From Symsagittifera roscoffensis (Eukaryota > Xenacoelomorpha > Acoela > Convolutidae): 64,000 nt of DNA. Position 1 is the first letter of the stretch. Every line of letters begins with the position of its first letter. The notes beneath the pieces are model-generated. The model saw only the letters and a program-made list of their open reading frames with translations, was not told the origin of the DNA and ran no database searches. The position numbers and the translations under genes are program-made. Where the stretch lies: assembly GCF_963678635.1 (NCBI RefSeq), contig NC_087063.1:52343074-52407073 (forward strand). The letters run 5' to 3'. Of this stretch, positions 44,837 to 55,021 are shown in pieces.

Positions 44837-45435
44837 TTAGTAAAGTGGGAAAGGTTGTAGGTTATTTATTTGTGATTGGTCAATGTCAGTTTTTACTGCA
44901 TATTTGCATTCTAGTCGGGGTGATGTTTCGTCTTTTGCACGGTAAAATTTTATATTCTTTGGTATTTCAACTGTAGTTTTTCGTGTAAGTAATTCAGGTG
45001 GTGTATTTCGACTTAATGTATCTGGTAGTGCAAGATTCTTTCCTGCTGTCCAAACTATATGCAAGTTTGGAAATTTAATTAGAATTAATTGAAATCTATT
45101 AACTCGGTGATTGGGATTTGACTTTTGTGTAAAGAGAAAAAGGATTGGTTTATGATCTGAGAATAGAATTGTTGGATGTTTTGATCCAAGTATCAGAAAT
45201 TCATATTCTGTGAGTGTATAAATTATAGCTGTACGTTCTCTCATTAGAGTTGAGAGTCGTAGCTCTGCTTGTGTGAATAATCGGGAATTTGCTGATATAA
45301 GGTTCATTTTATTTGTACCACTATGTGATTGTAGTAATGCTGCGCCGATGCCAAAATTTGAAGCATCGCACATTGCATAGAATGGTTGATTTGGATCTGG
45401 GATTGTGTTTGAAAGTTTTTCAGTTATTTTTTTTT
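44837..45435 (-). pseudogene. pol: RNase H and start of the linker, copy C
   Basis: From the Met at 45373: CDASNFGIGAALLQ with the first catalytic Asp, RERTAIIYTLTEYEFLI with the Glu, FSDHKPILFLF with the next Asp, and NLALPDTLSR with a later Asp. This is the Ty3/Gypsy RNase H set. The frame differs from the RT piece before it; the change falls at a 9-nt T run (45427-45435). It ends at a TAA (44837-44839), after which the remaining linker to integrase is in another frame. Confidence 0.85.
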
Positions 45436-46283
45436 AAACTCTTCAAATCGTGTTTGATGTTCAGTGGTCCATTCAAAATTTTTTGTTGTCTGAGGATATT
45501 ATAGAACGGTCTTAAATATAATTGCATTTTATAAACGTACTTGCTTAAGAAATTTAACATTCCAAGGAATTCTTGGATTTTCTTTTTGTTTGTCGGTGAT
45601 TGAAGTTTTTGTATAGCATCAATGCGTGATTTTATTGGAGTGATTGTGTTTCTTTCTATATTATGTCCTAAAAATTTAACTTATGTTAAAAAGAAGTGTG
45701 ATTTATCGGGGGCGGCCTTCAGATTTTCATTCTGAAGTATTTTATGATAGTGTTCTAAAACTGTAAACATTTCCTCTTTTGTCTGTGATTGCATAAAAAC
45801 ATCATCTAAATAGGTGATTGCGTTTTTCTTGAGTATTAGTGGTCTAAAAATTTTGCTCATAAAAGCTGAAAATGCTGCTGGTCCTATGGAAATTCCATAG
45901 AATAGGCGGTTAAATTCATATTGTTGATTTCCAATAACAAATTGTGTTAAACGTCGTGATTGTTCATCTAATGACATTTGATTGTATGCACTATTCATAT
46001 CTGCGGTTGTAAAGTATTTTCCGTTTATTTTTGTTATGATAACTTGTATTGGTTCAATAGGCCAATTTCATTTTGATTCGTCAATTAGTGAATTGAGGTA
46101 TCTAGCGTCTAAAACTATTTTTAGTGATTCACCTTTTGCTAGAATGATAACAGGGTTGATAAAAGTGTTACCGTTTGGTTGTTCTTCCTTATTTACTGGA
46201 GAGATAATTTCGTATTGTTCTAAAATGTCAAGTAATCTGTTTACCTTGTCATGTAAGTGAATTGGTACTTTACTGGCTCTTTG
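45436..46283 (-). pseudogene. pol: Reverse transcriptase palm/thumb, copy C
   Basis: Frame marked by the ORF 45998-45681. It has MNSAYNQM (palm, with a D just upstream), QFVIGNQQYEFNRLFYGISIGPAAF, and ITYLDDVFMQSQ with the catalytic YLDD intact (copies A and B have lost it). Two nonsense codons cut the frame: TGA at 46068-46070, where copies A and B have Cys codons, and TAA at 45681-45683. It joins the RT N-terminal frame at a 9-nt T run (46284-46292). Confidence 0.85.
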
Positions 46284-46729
46284 TTTTTTTTTAAAACTGC
46301 ATCGGGTTTTAACGGGAGGTCTAGTGATGAACTAATTTTTCCAACGTCAAATTTTGATGTTGCGTAGACTGTTGAATATTTTAACAGTTGTTTTGCTAAT
46401 TTATCAAATTCAATTTGTGTAATTTGTGAATGTTCAAAATTAAACATTGTTAAAAATTTTTGTTGTTCTTTTGTGTAATTTGTTATATTGAATGTTGGTT
46501 TAAAATATGGTGTTTTTGTGAAGTAATCTGTGTTTCTTTTTTCATTACTTATTATATTATTTATGGATAATTCTTCGTCAAGAATTGTGGATTGGCAAAT
46601 ATCTAATAATTGGAGTATATTATTAACGGGGTAGGCTACTTGATTTATAGGTGAAATTGTAGCATTTGTTTCACAATATCCTAAAAGTCCTAAGGGTAAT
46701 GTTACTTGATATGGTGTATTATTATACAC
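46241..46729 (-). pseudogene. pol: Reverse transcriptase N-terminal region, copy C
   Basis: 162 codons in the protease frame. Near its end FDVGKI and SSLDLPLKPDAV mark the approach to the RT fingers. The frame is left at the T run 46284-46292, so the last residues are out of frame. The preceding 450 bp (46730-47190) hold the protease-RT connection with stops. Confidence 0.75.
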
Positions 46730-47191
46730 GTGTTATGAAATGGTGTCGGAATTCGTGTTTTTTGAATATTTTATAGATGAGATCGTAATTTTGAAAAATT
46801 TGTGGATAGGTTTAAATTCGAAGTCTGACATAAAAAGTTGTTGTTTATTTTGACTTTTGTTATACTGGTGAACTTGTTTTATTGAAAAATTATATATATT
46901 TCCTGATAGTGGTTTCAGGTGTTTCCGTTGTTGGTTATAAATTGGATAAAATTTTGAGAAGAATGGTGGTTGTTTATTTATTCTTTGAAAAAATGTTAGA
47001 GCTGTATTTTTTGTTTTGTGTACTTATCTTTGATCAGTATTTTACTATTTAAGATGTTGATTGTTGGTATATATTTTGATAAATGGTATGCCAATGATAT
47101 TGTGTTTAATATCAGTAAAATGAAGTATCTGTTTAAATGGTTTGTTTACAATTTTATTTTGCCCCATTGTTTTTATGGGGAGAAGGAATAA

Positions 47192-47734
47192 TTAGATTTT
47201 TCCATAATTTACTAATGTTGATCCTTGTGCTGATGCTAGTTTACTAGAGGTTGCAAGAGGCGTTAATTTTGGATGTAATGTTTTGATTTCATTCCATGTG
47301 GGAATAATAATTATGTTTGATTCTGCTCCTGAATCAATTAAAAAATCAATTTCAAGATCTGGTGGTTGAAATTCTTTGTTTCTTGGACTTTCTAAGAGAA
47401 ATTGTATTGTCCAAATTTTTTCTCTGGGTTGTTCTTTTTGTTTATTTTGATAAATATGAATTGTGTTTAAACATTTTGTTTTGTCTTTTTCATCGGGTTT
47501 AATTACTGCGTTAATTTCGTTTACTTCTTGTGTAGTTTGTGTAGTATCGATGGGTTCAATGTAATAATTGTGATGGAGTTCCAATTTATTTCCATATATA
47601 TGTGATGTAAAAGGTTGTTCATATATGATAGGTTCATAGTCATTTTCGACTGTTATCATATTTACGGAGATAGTATTTTCTGTATCACTTTCTGTATCTG
47701 ATGATCCACATTTATTTGATTTAGTTGTAGTTCG
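47192..47734 (-). pseudogene. pol: Aspartic protease, start of pol, copy C
   Basis: The frame is open from 47734 (after a TAA) and has its first Met at 47659. The retropepsin active site FLIDSGAESN is at about residues 107-116 of the Met-started ORF. It overlaps the end of the gag frame (which ends at 47662) and lies in the -1 frame relative to gag, as in elements that use -1 frameshifting. No canonical X-XXY-YYZ heptamer was found in the overlap. A TAA at 47192-47194 interrupts the frame before RT. Confidence 0.8.
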
Positions 47735-49305
47735 TTACTTCCTGTATCATCGATACCTGGGGGGTCTGATGTTGTTTCGTCATTTGACTGTACTTGATTA
47801 ATTTGTCTTTGGTGTTTTGGTGTACTACTTCTATATCGGTGTTTAGAATTATTATAATGGTTATTATTCCTATGTGGTGACTGGGAATAATTTCTATATT
47901 GATTATTATAAATTGAATTTCGATTTTGTGAATTGTTCTGTGATCTGTTTTGATAATTGTCATTTGATCTGTGATAGTTTGATCTATTATACGAGTTATT
48001 TCTTGATCGATTGTTCGGGTAATTCTGATTTCAGTTGTTCGAATAACTTCTATTTCGATTATGTGAATAGTTTCTATTTCTGTTGTATGATGAGTTTCGT
48101 GATTGATTATTGGAATAGTGTTTATTTCTTGGGTTTGATTGGGAACTGGATCTAGAAACAAATTGTGTTGCATTGGAATTTGATCTCGAATAGTTATTTC
48201 TACTATTTGATCGATTATAATTGTTTTGTGATGAATTTTGTGTATTTCTTCGTTCTGGTGATCTTCCTCTATAACTTGAGTTATATGGTAATTGATTCCT
48301 TGTGTAATTGGTGTTGTTCGGAAGTGGTTTTCCTGAACTGTTGTTACTATATATATTTTTGTTTGGTAGATTTTGATCTTTTTTCATATATTGACAGAAC
48401 GATTTATTTGGTTCTTTATGCTTTTGAGGTTTATTCTGATTATCTTGTTGTTTTTGTCTACATTCGGAAATACTGTGTCCGTATCGTCGGCAATAATTAC
48501 ACCATTTTTTGAAAGGTGGTTTGCCTTTAAAATTTGGATGTTTTTCATAAATATTTAGTATTTCAGTGATTTTTTCAACTAGGTCTGTATCTGATTCCTG
48601 TATGTTATTTATATGTGTAGTGTTTGTTTCAATTCGATTAACATATTGTAGTTTTAGATTTTCTGTTTCTTCAAGTTTCATTGTGATTTCCGCTTGCTCT
48701 AGTTTATCTACTAGTTTTCGAAAATCTAAATCTGGTTTTCGAATTGAGGAAGGATGAGATGCTCTCTTTTTTATTGCTATTTTCCTTAATTGAGGTGTTA
48801 AGGTCATCATTAAAATTTCTGCCATTTTTGTGTTTTTATAGTCATGTGTTTTAAGTGAATATGCTTTTCGAACTAGTGTTTCGATACGTACTGCTAATTG
48901 TTTGATGGTTTCATTTGGTAATCTGCGAATTTCATTACATAAAACTCTTTGGTGTTGTTTGTTTCTTTCGGAGTCAAACATTTTTGAAAATTCTTGTGTA
49001 AATCTTTTCCAGTCTGATTTTATTTCTATAGATAATACTGAAAACCATTTTCGAGCTGCGCCATCTAAGGTTCTTTGTATCAATGCTGTGCGTCTATGTA
49101 TCCAATTTTGATGTAGTGGCGTATTAATTGGTTCAGGTCCTATATTTAAAATTAAATTTGATGTTACTGCATTTAAATAATCTTCTACAGAATATTCAGG
49201 ATCTGTTCCTGTAAATACCATTAGTGGTTTATTGGATGTTATTGATGATCCACCCATGAAGTATGGATTCATTGTCATCTGTAGTGATTCTGCGGCATTT
49301 GGCAT
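47662..49305 (-). pseudogene. gag: gag: capsid and CCHC nucleocapsid, copy C
   Basis: Met at 49305. Residues 30-200 are capsid-like (AARKWFSVL, W-K-R-F..E-F..M-F, RVLCNEIRRLP), matching the retrotransposon gag pattern. A zinc knuckle C269-x2-C272-x4-H277-x4-C282 follows. The tail is N/R/S/Y-rich (RNR/YS repeats). A TGA at 48031-48033 ends the 424-codon ORF, but the same frame continues open to a TAA at 47662-47664 and includes SDPPGID, which copy A conserves. Total would be near 545 codons. An overlapping 150-codon ORF (48173-47721) with TEIE-type repeats is an out-of-frame reading of the tail. Confidence 0.85.
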
Positions 49306-49334
49306 TCGCGAAAAATTTGAAAGCTGATTTTTTG

Positions 49335-51020
49335 TTATTTCGTGTTGCTGAAGGTAATATGGAACGGTATTTCATTTTGCATTTGAGTTGGTTGATATGA
49401 GTGTGTAATCATTGGGTTTTGTGGCTGAATTGGTTGAAAAGATTGTGCATTAATTGGGTTTTGCATTTGTATTGGTTGTTGATTTTGTGTATCTATCTGG
49501 TGTGGAGAAAAATTTCTATGATGTGTATATGGTTTCTGCATTCCTTGTGTGCGGTATTCTTGGGTATATGGTGCAAAAATGTTTGGTTGTAAATAATCAT
49601 CATCAGATGATAAATAATCCGTATGATGAGGTGCTTGCTTTTTATTTATATTTTGTTGAAAGAATGGGTAATTTTCACTATGATCCTGTGGAGGATGTGA
49701 ATTAGTTTGAAAATTTACTGAGTTGGTTGTTGTCATTGGGTTATCCCAATAGTGAGAACATACATTATTATAATTTTTTCGTGGGGGTTGATTTGTTCTT
49801 TTTTTGTGAGCATAATTATAATTATGTTCTGCAAAGGTGTTTCTTGTGAATGATTTTTGTGTTTTTGACAGTACTGTCATAGGTCTATATGTTTGATAAT
49901 CCATATGTGAATATTTTGGAGCAATCGAAGGTTTAACGGTTGATTATAAGGTTAATTGTGCCAGTGAATTATTTGTATTTCTTGGTGTTGTTAAATTTGG
50001 ATGTATTGGTGAAATACTTTGTTGTGTAGTTGTTGTTGTTTGGACAATTTCTTCATTTTTGAAGTGTGATGGTGTTTGAATATCTTGTTGTGTAAGATTT
50101 CTAGTTCCATTAAGGTTTTCATTGTGTATGACGGTCGAATTTAAACTGTTATTTCGTGTATCAGGTAAAAATGTATTGTAGTTTAATGGTGTTGCATCAA
50201 TGGTTAGTGGTACTACTTTTACATAATCTCTGTGGTAAGATATTGTACTTATTGCTTGACTTGAGATGGATTGTGGGATATTTATAAATGTAGGATGAGA
50301 CCATTCAGGGTCCCAAACGTAGTCTGATTGTTCTGTAATGGCAGTGTCATCATTTGAATTTTGAGGTCTGAAAATTTTTCTTGCTTGTGAAATTAAGTCT
50401 AAACTATGTGTGAAATAATCTATTATAAACCATGCTAAAATCTTTTGTAAATCATGTTTTGTATACTGTGAATTATCATCTTTTGTGAAATTTTCTTTAA
50501 TTATATGTAAAAATAGTGAAAATACTGTAATTTCATATCGTACTTTTGTATGTTTGGATGTTTCAGTTGGTGATATACTTTGAACTTCTGTTTTTTCTAA
50601 TATAGAGATATAGGTATATATTATTGCAAAAACTTCATTAGTGAATATACAGTTTGCTCTTTTTGAATTATGATATTGTATGCTTTTGATATATTCTAGG
50701 AATACTTTTGAAAATTCTAATTCAAGATCATCTGTTTGAATTACATATTTACGATGATTCGTACTTGGTGTGCTGGATTCTACGGTGTAGATTCCATATT
50801 GTTGTGTTAAGTTACATATGTCTTTCAAATAATGTTCAATAATTTGTCTTTTGATTTTTACATCTGGGAATTCTGCTTTGCATGGACTGATTCCGGGTTC
50901 AAATAAATTTAAGAGTAAATTCTTGCAAAAATCATGCTGTCCTCTATTATCGGGTGCATCTATGAGGAAGGGGTAAATCTCTTCGTCATCTGGACTATCG
51001 TCACTTTGAGTGTGGCTCAT
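49335..51020 (-). pseudogene. ORF1 (pre-gag ORF), unrecognised, copy C
   Basis: One frame from Met 51020 to 49335 (about 560 codons), broken only by a TAA at 49944-49946. The first 350 residues have an acidic N-terminus (DDSPDDEEIYPFLIDAPD), a helical-looking middle with several aromatic and hydrophobic segments (EVFAIIYTYISILEK; LFLHIIKENF; ILAWFIIDYFTHSLDLI) and a T/S/N-rich end. The last 190 residues are Q/N/P/H/Y-rich and low-complexity. It ends 30 nt before the gag Met. Copy B has Gln where copy C has the TAA. No known domain recognised. It may be a separate protein or an N-terminal part of a gag precursor, since gag is only one frame away. Confidence 0.65.
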
Positions 51021-51207
51021 TTTTTCGTTTGATGACTGTTAATATATAACTATCAATGTGTATAATTGGTTGATTCCAGTTATACAGGTGTACTGGTTTG
51101 TGTTTGTATTGCTTTTTTATTCTTTTTTTCCTCTTTTTGATGAATTTGAAGTTGTTTCTGAATCGGAAAAATATAATTGATCGTGTATGGGACAATTTTT
51201 TTATCAA
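51001..51207 (-). CDS. Small basic ORF upstream of ORF1, copy C (68 codons)
   Basis: Lys/Arg-rich (KKRKKRIKKQYKHK) with the block PVHLYNWNQPII, which copy A has as PVRLYNWNQPIL. It overlaps the start of ORF1 by 20 nt. The acidic DSETTSNSSKR stretch that precedes this block in copy A is present in copy C too but in another frame (about 51135-51170), so the copy C ORF is probably a frameshifted remainder of a longer protein. Confidence 0.5.
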   Translation of the reverse strand: MIKKLSHTRSIIFFRFRNNFKFIKKRKKRIKKQYKHKPVHLYNWNQPIIHIDSYILTVIKRKNEPHSK

Positions 51208-52670
51208 TTGATTCTTTTAATTTGTAGAGTTCATCTAAACTGCTTGTTTCTGATTCGGAAAATGCGTTTCTTTTTTTTGAAAATCTTTTTCGTGTGATCT
51301 GTCTTTGTTTGTTTATAATTTTTCTTTTTATTGTTTGTCGTTTTGTTCTTATCCAACTGTTTGTGTATGAGGTGTGATGACAAGATCGTATTTTTTGTTA
51401 TCTATCTCACAGTTGTGTAAAACGATTGTTTGTTTATTTCCTAGATTTTGAATGACATAAGGTTTAAGATGAGGGATGCAAAAAGTTGTTAGGTATTTCT
51501 ATTTTCTTAGACTGTTAGTCCTTACGATTTTTTGGTTAGCTTAACCTGGGTCTTTTTATTTAGGGTTGGAGAGAAAAGTATATCGATTCCGAAGAATGAT
51601 TTTTTACTTTCTCGTGGCGAGTCTAAGCTAAGGTGTTAACTTACTTAATCTTACTTAGGGTTAGTGATTGTGTTCAAGGGTTGGAGAATAGTAAATCGAT
51701 CCACAAGGTTCAGGTATAATTAGAACGCAAGTAGTTCGTTAGATACTATTTTAAACTTACTAAATCTAAGATCTATCCTGGGTCTGGTAAGAGGAGGGTT
51801 CAAGTGAAGGATGAATAACCGAAGTTTTTCACTGTTTATCCTAATTTGAATGGTTAGTTTTATTTAAAAATTTCTATTAGTCTTGGGTCTTTTGGAAGGG
51901 TTGGGTAGTGATTCGACGTTTGAGGTCGTTAGATACTTGCTAAAGGGGTGCGGGAGAACAAAATTGTTCTTTTTGATCCAAGGATAGGCCTTGATGATCA
52001 GGTTTTAAATTTAGTGAAATAGAAAATTAATTGAGATCCAAGGATAAGCCTTGATGATCTGATTTTAAAATTAAGTGAATTTAAGTTTTAAATGGTTTAA
52101 ATTTATTTAAGAAAAACATTTAGTATTTTAATGATATTAGTGAGTTTATGATTGCTGTTATGTTTAGGTGATGGAGCTGGGACAACATATGATTTTATGA
52201 TTACCAACAATTTATTGTCAAGCTACTAATTTTTATTTTCATTTTCAATAAATATTTTTCAAACATGTTTTATATAAGACTGCAGAAATTAAGAAAACGA
52301 TCTGAGATCTTTTTATCAATCGTTATTGTATATTAATAATTTTGTTTAGCGCCTGAAATGATCATGAAGATTGACTTCAAAATTTTTTTTTGTTTGCAGA
52401 TGAAAATCTAAATTCATTGCTAATAAGATTCTAAATATAAAAGTTTGTGTTGGCTTTTGCCGTACGATCATAAAACTATTTGGTAAGTTTCTACTTTGTC
52501 GTATGTCGTCTCTTGTTCGAGGTCTTCTTCCAGTTCCGGGTAGTTCTAATATAGTTCGAAATATCGGCTCTGATCTATTGAGTCGTAGAGACATTTTTGT
52601 CTTTTTGAGAAATTTTTGAAAATGTTTTGTCTAATTTCTAATCTATTTTTGGTTAGTTCTAAGCTATTAA
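51208..52670 (-). other. Leader region of copy C
   Basis: About 1.45 kb from the PBS to the small ORF. It carries paired hairpin repeats (51975-52059). No other supported features; ORF 52594-52346 has no counterpart recognised in copies A or B. Confidence 0.6.
51975..52059 (-). repeat. Paired leader hairpin repeat, copy C
   Basis: GATCCAAGGATAGGCCTTGATGATC-like units at 51975-51999 and 52035-52059, identical except for one base, at a 60-nt offset. Each can fold by GATC/GATC and CAAGG/CCTTG pairing. Also present in copies A and B. Confidence 0.8.
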
Positions 52671-52675
52671 GGTCT

Positions 52676-52699
52676 TATTCGAGACTTATGGTCGCACCA
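52676..52699 (-). other. Primer-binding site of copy C
   Basis: The plus strand reads ttcgagacttatggtcgcacca, ending in CCA, two bases before the LTR. On the sense strand this is TGGTGCGACC... directly after the 5' LTR, the position and form of a tRNA PBS. The primer tRNA is not identified. Confidence 0.75.
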
Positions 52700-52701
52700 G
52701 A

Positions 52702-53111
52702 TGAGTTATGACTGATATGGTTAACTCATAGAGTAATTTCGGATAGGGTACACCGTCTGCTCGTCACGCTATCTTATTTTCGGCCGGATAGATTCGTGCA
52801 ACTTCTTAGTCTAATACCGATCCTAATCTTACTCTTATACTTTCTAGTCTCAGGATGTTTAACTAGTCTCTGCTAGGCTCAATAGATCTAGGGTATACTG
52901 GTTCGTTGCGGCTGCTGAAGCTCTCTTGGAGAGACAACTAATTTCTAAGTTAAATTCAAATCTCTCTGGTGCTGAAATTACAAGTAATTTCAGCACTTAC
53001 AAATAAGTAGGTTGTTAGTTAGATGGATCATGATTGGTTAATATTAAATACTTTACAGTGGTAAAATATCTAATTTATCCAATCATAAAATATAGTTTAG
53101 ATCAGGTTCCA
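52702..53111 (-). repeat. 5' LTR of copy C
   Basis: 410 bp, 98.3% identical to the 3' LTR (7 substitutions, five of them A/G transitions on the plus strand). Followed by the target duplication ctat. Confidence 0.95.
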
Positions 53112-53115
53112 CTAT

Positions 53116-55019
53116 GCAGGCGATTTGCCTATTTAAGTTACGCGTAGACTAATGATTTCTGAGTGGATAAGGTGAGAACAAACTTTCAAGGGAACACTTT
53201 CTAAAAGTAGACCAAAATGGCTTGTTTCTATTTTTTGAAAAACGTACTGGTGGTACTGTTTTGGTAAAAAAAGGATATATAATCACAAGCAGATCTATGA
53301 CTTTCTCGAGGGGGCGTTTTAAAAAAAAAATACTTATTAGGCCAACTAAATTGATTTTCTGAGCTCTCTCAAATCACTATAAAGGTCCTATAAAAGTCCC
53401 GCAGGGAAATTTTTGAAGAAAAAAATAGGCCAGAAAAAATAGGCCAGAAAAACTCCCCCCTCAAATTTAGTATATTTTGGCCTTCAAAAAAACTCAGTCA
53501 ACCAAAAATGGATAATTCGAAATAGTACAAAGGGGTGACCTTTTAAGTTGACAGGGGTTCGAAATCCTGAGGGGAATGCGTCCGCCCCCACCATAAACAT
53601 AAATCTGCTAGTGTATATAATTAATGCTTATTTTGTCGATTCGGAAAACTTAATCATTTCAAACTTGCACTTCAGATTCATTTTAATGCTAAACTTTTAA
53701 TTAATTTGAGTTGTTTTTTGAACCAAAAACAGCTTTCAAAATAAGTACGGTTTTCGTCGGGTTGAAATATCAGTTTGTTTAGCTACAGACTGGTTCGAAT
53801 CAGCTACAGTGTTAGTCTTGCTGGTAATATTTGTTAGTCATAGAAAATCGAACAATGCCCAGCAGAGAGGAAAAGAATCAAACACAGCAAAAAACGTCGA
53901 ACAAAATGCCAGACAAAACGAACAAAGCCAAAAAAAATTGAACGCAGTCGAGAAAAACTGAAAGCGGACATAATTTGAAAAAGATGACAACGTTGGTCGA
54001 AATTGGACATCCGTCGCTCAAAATGGCAACACAGACTTTGGTCGACCGCCTCGTTCAAACCATGATTCGGTCATCTTAGCATGGTTTTCGTTCCGTCTTT
54101 TGTAACGAAATTAACGGAATGTTTGAGCTCGGGTGTTTTTTTTCTTCAGACAAAGTTCGACTATTAAACTAGCCTATTTTGACAAAATTTTTAATATAAT
54201 TTAAAAGTTTTTGTTGTCCTGAGCATAAATTTGAAAAGGTATTTTACATGTGATCATTTTTAATATTGTTATATGGGTTCAAAGAATGCCATTTTGGCTC
54301 ATTTGGGACAATTAACGCGGGTTATATTTCGCGCTATTAACGCGTCAGTGGAGATTTGATCCGTCTTGGAAATTAATCCATATTGGTTGAAGGACACTTA
54401 TTTGCCATAATTGATTTAGCACTGGGAAAAAAATTGATCACTTTGTGCTTTATTTGGCGTATGGGGGGATGGTTTTTACAAAAAAACCTCATAAAAAAGC
54501 TCGATTTTTTATTCACTTTTTTCATGTTTACTCTGTTCCATAGACCTTTGAAAGGCAGTTGAAACATTCAAAGCTTTGCCCTGATACGAGAATTCTTGGT
54601 ATTCTTAACGTTCATGCACAAAGTCAACGTGATTGCAAAAACATTGGAGAATGATTGAATGAAACATAAACTTCTTGGCAAGTACATGATTTGATGAGCA
54701 ACTAGATTCAAGGAGAAATTGATGGGTTTACTTATTTTGACTTCATTTTTCTGGGCCTCAATCTTGGGCCTGTAGATGAGAAAACTTGGAAAAATTATGT
54801 TGACAGAAAGTTGAACTAAAAAAAACATTTTGTAGGATTTTTTAGGTTTCTCTAAAGAAAATTTTTTTAACAAGATTTCTTTTCATTCTGAAAGTAAAAC
54901 AGTGAGTTCCAACCACAAATGAAACTGTTTACTAAATAGAATTCATCATAATTTATGCTGCAAGCCATTGAGAGCTCTATTAAGACATGGGAATTTCTCA
55001 AGCAGCTTAAATCATTAAC
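53116..55019. other. Intergenic sequence, no supported gene
   Basis: 1.9 kb AT-rich. A purine-rich tract at 53840-53990 is loosely periodic (cgaacaaa, agccaaaa) and yields a chance ORF on the minus strand. A direct duplication aaaaaataggccag sits at about 53424-53450. No gene recognised. Confidence 0.4.
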
Positions 55020-55021
55020 TA

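Larger units (their letters stand above)
34942..53111 (-). mobile_element. Complete 18.2-kb env-bearing Gypsy-like LTR retrotransposon, copy C
   Basis: The two 410-bp direct LTRs (34942-35351 and 52702-53111) start TG and end CA, differ at 7 positions with no indel, and are flanked by the 4-bp duplication ctat (34938-34941 and 53112-53115). Pol order is protease, RT, RNase H, integrase, as in Ty3/Gypsy elements. Extra genes are ORF1 before gag, an envelope-like gene and an accessory ORF after pol. Total 18,170 bp is far above the 5-9 kb usual for this group. The coding strand is A-rich and G-poor. Coding regions carry many stops and several frame changes, so the copy looks non-autonomous unless part of the damage is assembly error. 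Confidence 0.95.

Noticed and set aside
48173-49111. Long plus-strand ORFs across gag, pol and env of copy C (for example 48165-48512)
   Set aside because: They are Y/F/C/V-rich shadows of the minus-strand A-rich coding sequence.
34942-53111. Hypermutation (C-to-T only) as the cause of the stops
   Set aside because: Some stops fit C-to-T (49944 CAA to TAA), but others do not (46068 TGC/TGT to TGA; 43569 likely from AAA), so no single mutational signature explains them.
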